NCBI GenBank assembly: GCA_022036555.1
Contig: CM039139.1
Span: 2,750,441-2,814,440 of the forward strand
Source of the DNA: Microstegium vimineum
Taxonomy: Eukaryota > Streptophyta > Magnoliopsida > Poales > Poaceae
Reading direction: 5' to 3'
Length of the DNA stretch: 64,000 nt
In this document: piece by piece, positions 44,386 to 55,211 of the stretch
Layout: each line of letters opens with the position of its first letter
How positions within the stretch are numbered: the stretch's first letter is position 1
Translations under genes and position numbers: made by a program
The notes under the pieces: model-generated
Told to the model about the DNA's origin: nothing
What the model saw: only the letters and a program-made list of their open reading frames with translations
The model's database searches: none

Positions 44386-44946
44386 ATGGAGAACGCCGCT
44401 CCTGCTCCCGCCATCGCCAAGCCCAAGCTGTCGCCGTCGTTCCGCCTCCGGAACGGCAGCCTGAACGCTCTGCGCCTGCGCCGCGTGTTCGACCTCTTCG
44501 ACCGCAACGGCGACGGCGAGATCACCCTGGACGAGATGGCCTCGGCGCTCGAAGCGCTCGGCCTCGGCGCCGACCGCTCCGGCCTGGAGGCCGCGGTGGG
44601 CGGGTACATCCCGGCCGGCGCCGCGGGGCTCCGCTTCGACGACTTCGAGTCCCTCCACCGCGCGCTCGGGGACGCGCTGTTCGGCCCCATCCTGGACGAG
44701 GTGCCTGAGGAGGAGGACGACGAGGGGGACATGAAGGAGGCGTTCCGGGTGTTCGACGAGGACGGTGACGGCTTCATCTCGGCCGCCGAGCTGCAGGCCG
44801 TGCTCAAGAAGCTCGGCCTGGCCGAGGCTCGGAGCCTGGCATCTGTGCAGGAGATGATCTGCAACGTCGACCGCAACTGCGACGGCCGCGTCGACTTCGG
44901 CGAATTCAAGAACATGATGCAGGGGATCACCGTGTGGGGCGCTTAG
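44386..44946 (+). CDS. Calmodulin-like EF-hand protein (CML)
   Basis: This is an intronless gene for a 186-aa protein. It has three complete EF-hand calcium loops: residues 39-50 (DRNGDGEITLDE), 124-135 (DEDGDGFISAAE) and 162-173 (DRNCDGRVDFGE). The position of the second hand (about 75-90) keeps only RFDDFESL and no calcium ligands. An acidic linker (104-115, EEEDDE) separates the two lobes. Members of this family change shape on calcium binding and relay the signal to target proteins, mostly in the cytosol or nucleus. A good TATA box lies upstream and GC content is high, as usual for grass single-exon genes. Which CML number it corresponds to cannot be told without alignment. Confidence 0.93.
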   Translation: MENAAPAPAIAKPKLSPSFRLRNGSLNALRLRRVFDLFDRNGDGEITLDEMASALEALGLGADRSGLEAAVGGYIPAGAAGLRFDDFESLHRALGDALFGPILDEVPEEEDDEGDMKEAFRVFDEDGDGFISAAELQAVLKKLGLAEARSLASVQEMICNVDRNCDGRVDFGEFKNMMQGITVWGA

Positions 44947-46164
44947 CTGCAGAGCGCCTGCGTTGTCACCCCATCGACTGCGTGGTTTCATGTATGTATC
45001 TAGGCACCGTAGAAGAATGCGCTTTTCTACCCGCAGGTGCTTCTTCCTGCTCTTGGATTCTTGGGCTTTGCTCTCTGACTCTGTTTGTAGTCTGGATAAT
45101 TTGGAGGTTTATTTTCTTTTGTTTCTTTTATTTCATTTACTCCTTGTTTAATAATATATATTTTATTTACGACTACTCTTGTAACAAGAACGTTGACCTT
45201 GGCCGGCTAGCTTCCCTCCAACTTTATCTTTCCTTCATCCATTCTTTCTTGGTGCCTGCCTTGTGTCACCTACTCACTTATGCCTCTCCCCAATCAACTT
45301 TACATATTCAGTTGCGTCATTTGAAAAGGTTCTTTTTAGAAGCAAAGGAGTTTTGTCATTTGAAAAATGTTCCCTGTTTTATATACTTTGCTCCTTCTCG
45401 TTCTTCCATTCATCAGTGTGTATATGTAAATCAATTAGCAAAAAATGGTTACTGAACAAGTCTTAACCGCAAAGAAGACTTCTCCAGCCCTATAAACATC
45501 TACAGCTAGGTCCATGACATGGTTCTTTACCTCTTAATATAAGGTACTAGTAGTTGACAATTGAAAAGCACACCTCATTACAAGGCTAACAGCTCTTTAA
45601 AGTTCTTTATATGTTCATCATTGACATACCAACATAACTCACATGCATGAGCAAAAATGGAGTGATAGCAGCTTCACATGGCCGGGCTGATGGGCAGTGT
45701 CTCCATTGACTCCGCCCAATGGCTACCCACTAAGCACGTGAAGATTGCTACACTAACCAAGCAATTCTTTTCTACACTGACAGCAAAAACTAACCGAATA
45801 TTCAAAGAAACCCACTTCAAGACTGCTACACCAGCTGACCAACCAATCAAGAGTGTTTCTTAATTGACAGCCTAACTACATGCTCAAAGAAACCTCCACA
45901 TGCTTGCATCATTGCATGATGTCCAGCACTTCCTTCAAGAAGTTGCATATCACTTTCTTTGAGTTATTTGAATTTTGTTTTCGGTTAAATATGGCGTGAA
46001 TCTTCAGACATTGATTATTCATTTTCCCCTCTTATTGCAGGTTCTAGAGCATCTAAAGACTAGAGGAGGGACTATCACAAATCAATACGAGCAAGTTCAA
46101 TAATATAGCCAAGTGTTTGACTATTAGCTAAATTATAAGAGCCAAGCTATAGAATAATGGTCTC
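44947..46164. other. 3' UTR of the CML gene and intergenic sequence
   Basis: T-rich sequence with AATAATATAT near 45149 may include the poly(A) signal. Beyond about 45200 no feature was recognised; short ORFs have no domains. Confidence 0.4.
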
Positions 46165-46167
46165 TTA

Positions 46168-46344
46168 GGGCTTTTTTGGATTTCCTCTCCTAAACTTTAG
46201 CGCTAAAGTTTCAAATAAGTGATCTAAAGTTAGCACTAAACTTTAGCACACCTTACATTAGAGCTATAGAGGTCAAAAGTAAGCTAATGTGCTCTAAACC
46301 TTCTAGAGCTCTAAAGTTTAGATGAGAAAAATCCAAACAAGCCC
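46168..46344. mobile_element. Tourist-like (PIF/Harbinger) MITE
   Basis: It is 177 bp, with ends GGGCTTTTTTGGAT and ATCCAAACAAGCCC, flanked by TTA on both sides (46165-46167, 46345-46347). The interior has CTAAAGTTTAG-type words in both orientations. Confidence 0.8.
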
Positions 46345-46647
46345 TTAATTATCTATAAAAATACATTTTTATTGCTACTTTTATCCATGTTTCACCTTTT
46401 CTTTCCTAATACTTCTCACATTTCACTTGATGTCTGGATCCACCACTGCATAGGCTCTTTCGACCAGCTTGTTCCTTGCATAAGAGTCAAGGTCTCCTCT
46501 CTCTCTCTCTCTCTTCACTTCTCTCCTCCACATTAGCATTTGCTTGGTTATAACTCCATTATTGTACTTGCTCTAACTGGTGCCAGGTTTAAAAGTACTA
46601 AGGGTCGTGTTAGTTTCGTATGTTGGGAATTAGTGATGTTGTGTATC

Positions 46648-47725
46648 TGTTGACACCGTTTTTTGGCACGTGTCAATATGATCTAAGGATTGTACCGATC
46701 GGCAAAAGGCTAGTTGCCGTTCCTTATCGGTATCGGGATATTATTGGTCAGATTGCCGATGAAGGCAGAAAGAACATTGCCGATGAGAGCCAAAACCTGT
46801 TGCTGATGAAGACAGGGATTTGTCGCCGATAGAGGCAAGAAGATGTTATCGAAGAGCGATTGCTGATGGGAACAGAGCTGTCGATAGAAGTGGAATATCT
46901 GACGTCAGCAGAAAGTTGCCGATAACATTGAAGGAAATCTGCCGATGGAAGGTGCTATCGGAAAGTTGCCGATGAAAGATGACATGGCTAACGTGAGCAT
47001 ACGGTTGTCGATGACGTTAAAAGGAAATTGCGGATCGGAAGGATGTGTCAATGGAAAGTTTCATTGGGGAGGAGACATAAGGAAACTGGTGATCTTATAC
47101 CAGTATTGTTATAGAAGTTTGAGTCCGACTCTTGCACGAGTCATTTATTTCCTTTAAAATAAAAGAGTTTGTTTAGGAAAATATTATTGTTTGAGTCCGG
47201 CTCCTGCGTGAGTCAGTTATTTCCTTTAAAATAGGAGTTTGTTTTATTTAGGAAAGGTACGAGTCGTATCTATCTACAACTCCCTCTACCGGAGTATAAA
47301 TAGGTAACTCAGGGGTGCTGTAAACGATCATATCCAAGCATATCAAACAAATCAATTACTTTTTATCTTATTTACCTTTCCAACAATTTATCTTTACCGC
47401 ATTAGGTATTAGTTTATCTACGAGTTCTTCAAGTTTCGACGGGCTGCATCTCATCGACCTCCGTCAACCCTTGCAAGTTCCGCGTTTTGAGTTATCTGAG
47501 CCTTGACGTTCAGGCGCATCGCTGTCGTCTCGTTCAGCTCTACTCTAGTTATCCTGATCAGGTTTGAGCCTTGACATTCGGGCGCATCGCCGTTGTCTAG
47601 TTCAGATCTTGTTCTGTTTATCGTCCTTGTCGATTAACTGGTCAAATCGATTGGCACACCCTCGGAAATCGAATTCGGGTATAAGCCCGAGGTGTTCGCA
47701 GATCCTGACGCTTTTTGTGTCAACA
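46648..47725 (+). repeat. Left LTR of the gag-only element
   Basis: It is 1,078 bp, starts TGTTGACACC and ends TGTGTCAACA. U3 has about ten TGCCGAT or ATCGGCA motifs between 46690 and 46985, then a TATA box (TATAAATA, 47295-47302). It aligns in reverse with the solo LTR at 2817-3884. Confidence 0.88.
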
Positions 47726-47766
47726 CCTCTTTTGGCACGCTCGGTGGGACTAATTATACATCTATC

Positions 47767-50700
47767 ATGGGTGATAATACCGATGTCAATCCAAAGAACG
47801 TCATAGGAGTCTCTGAAGCAAATCTGAGAGATGATCAGAGACAGACTATGGAATGGGCTATGGAGGAGTACAAGCAGTTATATCTGAAGTCCTTCAGCCT
47901 CAACAGAATCGACGAAGCAGTCCAGAAGCAAGATCCGCCGTTGCCACGGCAGGTCACTTTCAACGTCGATCCTGGTAAATTACAAGAGATGGTTAATTCT
48001 GCATTAAATCATGTGTTAATTAGCCAATCCAATGTGCTGTCCAACACTGTATACAATGCTATCAAGCAAACTTTCAAGGAAAGACAAGCACCATATTATG
48101 TTGATCCGGCATATCATCAACTTGGATCGGTATCTGTTATGATCTCATCGGCGGTTCCAAGGATGTCTTCACCGCATATGAACCGATCTGCCGATGAGAT
48201 CGCGTCGCCAAGATCGAACCCAGCAAGCATCACTCAATTGAATACAAATCTGGTGGCGTCAACAATGTCTGGACCTGTGACCCAGAGTCAGCCAACTTCC
48301 GCCAACTGGTGGGGATACGGTATGCCTCCAAGTCCATCTGCTGGTTCCAAACTTGTTCAAGATAGCAATGCAGGGTGGAAGATTCCCGTGGCATCGGCAA
48401 CACCTACACAGTCGATGATTCCAGTAATGCATTACGCTACATCCTCTCAAACGGTGCAGTTGTCGTCAAATCTTCAGATGGCGATACCCAGAGTAGCGTA
48501 TGCGCAACCATCGGCAGGTTCTTGGCCGATGCAGCAAGACATTGCGATTGAGAACCAGCCCGTATCGGCAATGGTTCCTCAAGCTATGGTACCCGTAAAT
48601 CAAGGCAATCATCCAAGGGTACAAGGGCAGCAAGCGTCAGTTGGTTATCAGCCATCGGCAAGTCATATGCCGATGACATCTAATGTAAGTTGGATCGGTC
48701 AATTACCGATTCAGCAGCAAGTTGTACAGCCTGGATACCAAGTGGCAAGAGTTACGCAGTATCATCTGCCAATGAGTCAACAGAGTAAAATATCGGCACC
48801 CCAGCCGATAAGTAGTATTTCGCCGCAGTACCCTCAGGCGAACGTATATAATGAGATGTCGGCATGCCGGACTTCACCACAGCACGTTCCAGTTAGCGTT
48901 CAAGATGGTACATCGGCAAACCAGCCGATGCATAATATTCAACGAATTGATGCTGCACCTGCGCTAACCGGTCCGGCTTATTTACCACAGAGACATGAGG
49001 AAGTGCATCAACCTGCTCAACCAGCCAACATCCAGTCAATGCATCGGCAGAATCAAGATGCGTACTGGACCGATAAGATTGCCGAAGTAGCGAAAGAGCA
49101 ATTCGGTATCAAGCCTAAGGTTGATACATATTTTTATCGGACTCCATACCCTCCAGCGTATGATTTGATCTCTTTCCCGGATCGGTATAAAGTGTCAGAT
49201 TTCACCAAATTTTCTTGTCAAGATGATATATCAACAATGGAGCACATTAACCGATTCATTATCCAATGTGGAGAGGCAGGGAGGATAAGATTGTTCTCGT
49301 CATCGTTATCTGGATCGACATTTGCATGTTTTATTTCATTACCTCCAAATTCTGTGATCAATTGGGCCGATCTAGAAAAATAGTTTCACAAATACTTCTT
49401 TGCTGGTGTACATGAAAAGAAGATCACCGATTTGGTCAAATTGAAGCAACGTAATGATGAATCGGTAGAAAGCTTCGTGCAAAGACTACGAGATGTGAAG
49501 AACAAGTGCTATAGCTTGGTACTTGATGATCGGCAATTAGTAGATTTAGCCTGTTAGGGATTACTGCCGCACATCAGAGACAAATATGTGTCTCAAGAGT
49601 TTGAAAGCTTGAGCCATCTTGTGCGAAGGGTTGCTGATCAAGACACCAAAGTTTTTGAGCCTAGAGAAAATTGGGATGAAGAAGTGTCTTTAACTAAGAA
49701 GACAGATTCGTACGAAGAAGCAAGTATCGGTTTAGTTGAATCAGTAAGGAATAAAAGGCCGATATCTTGTCCGTTTGATCATAAAGAAGCTAAGAAATGC
49801 ATTTTTGATGTCACCAAGGCCGATAGGATGTTTGACCTATTGCTTCAAGAAGGGAAGATTAAGCTGGCACCTAACCAGGTAATTCCATCGGCCAAAGAGC
49901 TCAAGAAAATCAGGTATTGCAAGTGGCACAATGCAACTTCGCACAATACCAATGACTGCAAAGTCTTTAGGCAGCAGTTGCAGTCAGGAATTGAGTCTGG
50001 GTGGATTAAGTTTGAAAATTCCAAAGCCCAAAAATCGATGAAGATCAATCCGCACCCGTTTCCAAATAACATGGTGGAAACCAGTGGAAAAATTAAGGTG
50101 TTGACATCGGAAGCTGCCAAGAAAAGCACATCGGCAGACCTTGGACATCAGATAGCTGCACATGAAGTAACAAAGAGAAAGTTTGCCAATGATAGAAAAG
50201 GCAAGAGAGTTGCCGATGATAACAGTAACGCCGGAAGGTCTTATGGCGCCGTGATCATGCGTAGACGACCACGACAAGATTGGCGTTGGCATGGAGATCA
50301 ACATCGACAGCAGGAAGAAAGGCGCCAAGAGTGGCATCGGCATAAGGACCACTGGAAGTGTCCCTTCTTTGTTCATTGCTAGGAAGAGGGCATCAAGCTG
50401 CCGACTGCTGATAATTGCCCTGAATGCAATAGGTACTACCCTGCCGATCGGTCAAAAAAAAAGAAACCTTGTTTTGACGATCGGACATCAAGCTATAGCA
50501 GACCGATCAGAGAAAAAGGATCAGCACATGATCGGTTGGGGGGCAAGCTCAGCGCACATAACAGACTTGACAGACGTGTTGATCAAGAGGAGCTTGAGGA
50601 GATGGTCAATGCCGGAATGCCCGATGAAGAAGTTTTCTCCAGAGAACCAAACATAAGAGGTAGTGCAGATACAAGCAGTGAGAAGCAATATCAGCCTGTT

Positions 50701-50796
50701 TGGAAGACTAAACTTTCTCAATGGTGTCCCAAGGGTCTTACAAAGACTCAAAAGAGGAGGATGCAGCGCGAGCGCCAAGGAGATTTGTCGCGATGA
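47767..50796 (+). pseudogene. Retroelement gag with three in-frame TAG stops
   Basis: One reading frame of 1,010 codons runs without frameshift but is cut by TAG at 49381, 49555 and 50380. The N-terminal half is Gln/Ser/Pro-rich. The gag core includes PAYDLISFPDRYKVSDFTKF, ISLPPNSVINWADLEK, FHKYFFAGVHEKKITDLVKL and ESFVQRLRDVKN. The C-terminal part has RYCKWHNATSHNTNDC, then a Cys/His pair (CPFFVHC ... CPEC), and WCPKGLTKTQKRR, a motif common next to gag in Tat-type elements. Its role would be particle formation. The stops disable it, yet the intact frame suggests recent decay. Confidence 0.85.
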
Positions 50797-51207
50797 AAAT
50801 CTTCAGACAAGCAATGAAGGCCAAAGTGCAAAGATTGGGATCTATCGGCAGATGTCAATATATTGCCGATGGCGTAACTAGAGTTGATGACATTAGACAT
50901 TTTGGCTTGGGAGCAACACTTGGTGAGCCCTGACATTTCAACTGTTACACTGGGGGGCATCGGCAGGCTGAGTGTGAAGAGTTTGTGCACTGGGAGCAGC
51001 ACAACCGATGATTCCAGAGATGCGGAAGAAGAAATTTCGGCGCATAAGATATCTTATACTCCGAAATTGGGGGGCATCTTCCTGCCTTCATCGGCAATCT
51101 GACCGATAATATCCCGATACCGATAAGGAACGGCAACTAGCCTTTTGCCGATCGGTACAATCCTTAGATCATATTGACACGTGTCAAAAAACGGTGTCAA
51201 GAGTATC

Positions 51208-52037
51208 CTACTGTCCTCAGAATGCAGGTGATGACTTGTGGTTTCAGTGTGTTCTATAAGTTCTAAATTTGGTGGTTTACCCCCACTATGTAGATATTGT
51301 GCTTCTGTACGTAGTGTCTCCCTTGCTCTAATAAGATTTCTGAACATGAGACATCCAATTTATCTATCAACAAATTTGTTATGAACATGCTCGATTTCTA
51401 CTATGATGTAATCTACTAATTAGTACCATCTTTCTTGGCACAACGAACTTCATATAATAATTAGTGTTCCTGTATATCTATATATAACCGTTTAGTAGTT
51501 TCAAAGCGTGCCTGAGCCCAATTCCATGGTGATCTAAATTGACAAAAATGGTAAAGGGCTTCTCGAGCTGTAGGTTTTCACTTAAGATATTAGTAGTTGT
51601 CACATTATGGGGATAAATAATTGTATAACCGTTTAGGTTAGCCCTTCCAAATTCCAATTGTAATTGGCATTGTCCATTTGTTTATATCTCTATTTTCATT
51701 TCAGGACAGGAAACGATATGAATAAGGTTTACTTGTTTGTGGCACAGATGTCTTTATTTTGGCCTTGTAGACTGAGCAAGGGGTAGTGTCTGGTGTTAAC
51801 CTACAGAGTTGTCCATTCATCGTGAAAAGATGCCATCAGCCATAACAGAGCCACGACTTTCTCAATCAAAACAGCTGATTATTTGGTATTACCAAACCTC
51901 TGCAGCTAATTCAACTAAACTACATCCTCATCATCAAAATTAAAATTACATTCATCACTTACATGGAAATAACTTATCAAAAAAAAAAACTTACATGGGA
52001 GTAATCTTACATGCCTCATACGGATTGTTGCTTATCT
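51208..52037. other. Intergenic and 3' region of the Ycf54-like gene
   Basis: AT-rich sequence with no supported gene. The right end should include the 3' UTR of the minus-strand Ycf54-like gene. Nothing else was recognised. Confidence 0.45.
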
Positions 52038-55000
52038 CTATGCCGTGCCATTGCTGGACTTTGGAGGCAAGAAGGGTTCCCACCATCCAAACTCATATTT
52101 AGGGTATGGAGCTGTCCATTTCTCAGGCTTCTCAAATTTCAACTCAACAGGGTTAGAAGCCAATGCCTCTTCGACTGATTCTGCGTCGAATTGGTCTTGT
52201 AAGACCCTGTCTAGCCTTAACTTCATGAATCTGGCAACAAATTAAAAGATAGAAAATGAAGAACATTAAGGCTTCACTATTGCAACATCAGCTGAAAAAA
52301 TGGACAGAAAATAGACCAGTGACTTAAGATAACCTGCTGCTGATCATCTCATTAGGTCTTTAGCTTATGAATTAGCATTTAATTATGACTACTCATATTT
52401 ATAGCAGCAGGCCAAAGATGGTGGTGGTGAATTTCATCATTTGCGACGCACATAGTCAAGCTCACACATATAATGCTCATAGCAGTGTTCTGGGCCTAAA
52501 AATGCAAAGTGGGGCGGGCTGCCGCGTCAACCCGCTGGGCTGCATGCGCCGCCAACCCACATGAGATTGAAACATAATCCACTTAGATAGAGTGGGTTGA
52601 AACGTCCGGCCTGCATATTCCCAGCGGCAGCCCACGTTCGGCACCAGCATCGCGGCCTGCATCGGCTGGGCACGGCAATGGTCTCTTCCCGCATCCACAC
52701 GTCTACCATCCTACAGGCTTTGCTACAGCACGCCGCTAGCCTGGAAGTTGCTTGGGCTTGCCGGCGCCAGTATCTGACTGACACGGCCCGGACACGATAA
52801 CACCTCATCGACTCATCATACATTGTGCCGTTGGCGGATGTGAAGGGAGTGCCGAGTGCTGTTGGGGTGATCTGTGAGTCAGCCAAGCTGTTTGCTAGTT
52901 TTAGATTGAGGCGGTAATATATATGTACTATCGTGTACCATCCTGTGATGGATTCACTCACTGCAGTGGCAGCAGAGTCTAGTACAGACAGCCGGAGACG
53001 TGTCAGTGGCAGCAGAATCTACTACACACAGCAGGAGACGTGTCTCGCGGCGCTATGCGGGTCGCCGCTCTAACCCACTAATATTTAGTGGCAAGATACG
53101 AGCTACCGCATCAGCTCTAATATTATTTGCAACCGGAGCAAACGTGGGGCGGGCTGCCCACCGCTGCCCCATTTACATCCTTATCTGGGCCCCAAGTATG
53201 GCTATGTTTACTTTCACTCACTTTCAGTAATCACTATGGTGCATCATGAAAGCCTCCGCTCCATAATGTAGGCCATTTTATCAAATTTATAGAAAAATGT
53301 ATCAAAATCTACAGTACAAAATATGCCAAGTGATATTTGATGGAGGATTTAATGAAACTAATTTGATGTTGTTGACATTTTATGCATTTTTCAACATTTT
53401 TTTCCCAAAATTAAAGAAGTTTGACATGGGACAAAATGGAAACAACCTAACTGTCGGAAGGAATAAAAGTTAGTGAAAGGAAAAAAAAAAAGAAAAGAGG
53501 CACCCTTAGGCACTACTACCCAATATTGTCAAGAATTCAGGACATAACACGATCAAAGAATCCAACAATCCAACAACAGAAATAGGTGTAGAATGCAGGA
53601 ATATTTCAATGTAAAAGAAACATCATACTAAGGGCCTGTTTGGTTCCACCTCCTAAACTTTAGTGGACTAAAAAAAATTTAGTCACCTTTTAGTACCTCT
53701 TGAGTGACTAGTGAAACTAAAGTGTTTGTCACCTTTTAGTCAGTTTATTTGGCACTTTAGTTCCTAAAGTGACTAAAGTTTAGTCCACTAAAGTTTAGGA
53801 GGTGGAACCAAACAGAGCCTAATTTAGGGTTGACTTGACCGGATACAGATAATATGTCATGCGCTCATGCAAAATATTAAAGTGAACCTTGAACATGATG
53901 TTCTAGCCAATTTTCAATTTTGCAGTTTCACCACTGAAAAGTGGTCAGACCTAACCAGTCAGGCAGTCAAGGTAGTTACACATTTGTCATATTTAAATCC
54001 GAGCTCTTCTTAGAAGCGAATACTTGGATTCGAATCAATTGAAGTAGTCATGTATCAGCACCCATCGTTTTCACCGCACAGTATTGGACAAGATCACAAG
54101 AACATTCAAAGGTCACTTATGTCAGTGGATTGAAGGTAACTCCTTGATCTGTTTCAAATTATAGTTCACTTTATCTTAAGTCACTTTATCAGTGGACAAG
54201 ATCACAAGAACATTCAAAGTTCACTTTATCTGTTTCTAACTTGACCAAATTTTTAGAAAATATCTATTAGCATCTACAAGTTCAAATAGATGCACCATCG
54301 AAACCAATTTCATGGAGAATTTAATGAAACTAATTTGATGTTCTAGAGTATTTTTTAATAAACTTGATCAAAGTTAGAGAAGTTTGACTTAGCATAAGGT
54401 TTAAAGTGAACTATAATCTGGAACAGAGCAGACGGGAATGAAGGAAATATGTTGCAAGACTACCAAAGTGTAATTCTGTAAGTATACCAATATTTCAGGT
54501 GAGCGCCATTGACTGTTGACAGTAAACACATGGCAAGGTGCGCCACAAAGTGGCAGATTCGCACGGTGCTATAATAAGCGATGGCTGGTTTGGAAAAACT
54601 ACGAGGCAATGCAAGCAGGCATCGGAGTAGAATTTAAACAATGCGCATTCGATGTATGGACACTCACGTGATCCAGTTGCCGTCGGTGGAGACAAGCGCG
54701 ACGGCGGGGCGCTTGAGGCGCTTGGTGATGTTGGGGAACCTGTCGAGGAACTTAGGCTCCACGACGAGCCAGAAGTCCTGCTCCTTGTCGCGCTCGCCGT
54801 AGTTGCGCAGCTTCTCAGCGAGCTGCTCCTGGAAGTGCTCCTCCTCGTCCAGCATGAAATTGGCGTTCGCCACCAGGAAGTGGTACGTCTTGGGCTTCTT
54901 CTCCTGCCCACGAGCGCCACGGAGATCAAAACTGAACTCTACGAGAGCGCGCGCGCGCGAGGGGCCACGGGGTAGAACGCGGCAGGAGGGAATCATACCT

Positions 55001-55211
55001 GCTCTGGAGGCTCGGGAGAGCCTTGCTGGTCGGCATCGACGGCCACGGCGCGGCGGACGCTACTGAAGCGACGCGGCGGGTAGGAGGCGGCGACGGAAGG
55101 GTAGGTGCGGACGGCGGGCACGAACCAATCCCGGGCGGCGCGGGGCAGCGTGGCACGAGGCGGCGCGGGGGCCGTGCTGGGGCGGAGGGCGAGTGTCGCG
55201 GGAGCCGCCAT
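52038..55211 (-). CDS. LCAA: Ycf54/LCAA-like chloroplast protein (3 exons)
   Basis: Minus-strand exons are 55211-54999, 54903-54668 and 52230-52038, with GT-AG introns of 95 and 2,437 bp, giving 213 aa. The first exon is rich in Ala, Pro, Ser and Arg (residues 1-71), as in a chloroplast transit peptide. The Ycf54 domain follows: KKPKTYHFLVANANFMLDEE, KEQDFWLVVEPKFLDRFPNI, RPAVALVSTDGNWIT, then FMKLRLDRVL and KYEFGWWEPFLP. Ycf54 (LCAA in plants) is an auxiliary subunit of the Mg-protoporphyrin IX monomethyl ester cyclase that makes protochlorophyllide. No residue appears missing and the C-terminal motif is intact. The second intron carries MITEs. Confidence 0.92.
52481..53205. mobile_element. 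Possible GC-rich element in intron 2 of the Ycf54-like gene
   Basis: The left stretch GGGCCTAAAAATGCAAAGTG is roughly mirrored at the right (CATTTACATCCTTATCTGGGCCC), and GTGGGGCGGGCTGCC occurs near both sides. No clean target duplication was found. It may be an old hAT-like element; small ORFs within it are not supported. Confidence 0.35.
52965..53044. repeat. Tandem duplication of 40 bp
   Basis: Units 52965-53004 and 53005-53044 both start AGTGGCAGCAGA and end GGAGACGTGTC, differing at a few bases. It lies in intron 2 of the Ycf54-like gene and has no known role. Confidence 0.8.
53632..53819. mobile_element. Tourist-like MITE in intron 2 of the Ycf54-like gene
   Basis: It is 188 bp, with ends GGGCCTGTTTGGTTCCACC and GGTGGAACCAAACAGAGCC, flanked by TAA on both sides (53629-53631, 53820-53822). 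The interior repeats TTTAGTCCACTAAA-type words. This is a typical PIF/Harbinger MITE. Confidence 0.88.
54135..54428. mobile_element. Degenerate Stowaway-like MITE
   Basis: CTCCTTGATCTGTTTCAAAT near 54140 and AACTATAATCTGGAACAGAG near 54408 are inverted and resemble diverged Stowaway ends. A short duplication of GTGGACAAGATCACAAGAAC inside (near 54085 and 54193) complicates the border. Confidence 0.45.

Larger units (their letters stand above)
46648..51202 (+). mobile_element. Gag-only Gypsy-type element with an inverted right terminus
   Basis: The left LTR (46648-47725) is followed by a primer-site-like TTTGGCACGCTCGGTGGGAC, a gag frame and a polypurine tract AAATTGGGGGG (51064-51074). There is no protease, RT or integrase. 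Instead of a 3' LTR, the right end (about 51079-51202) is the reverse complement of the first 125 bases of the left LTR. The whole unit is flanked by a perfect 5-bp duplication GTATC (46643-46647, 51203-51207). The family is the same as the solo LTR at 2817. This is a non-autonomous or deleted element with an abnormal end. Confidence 0.8.
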
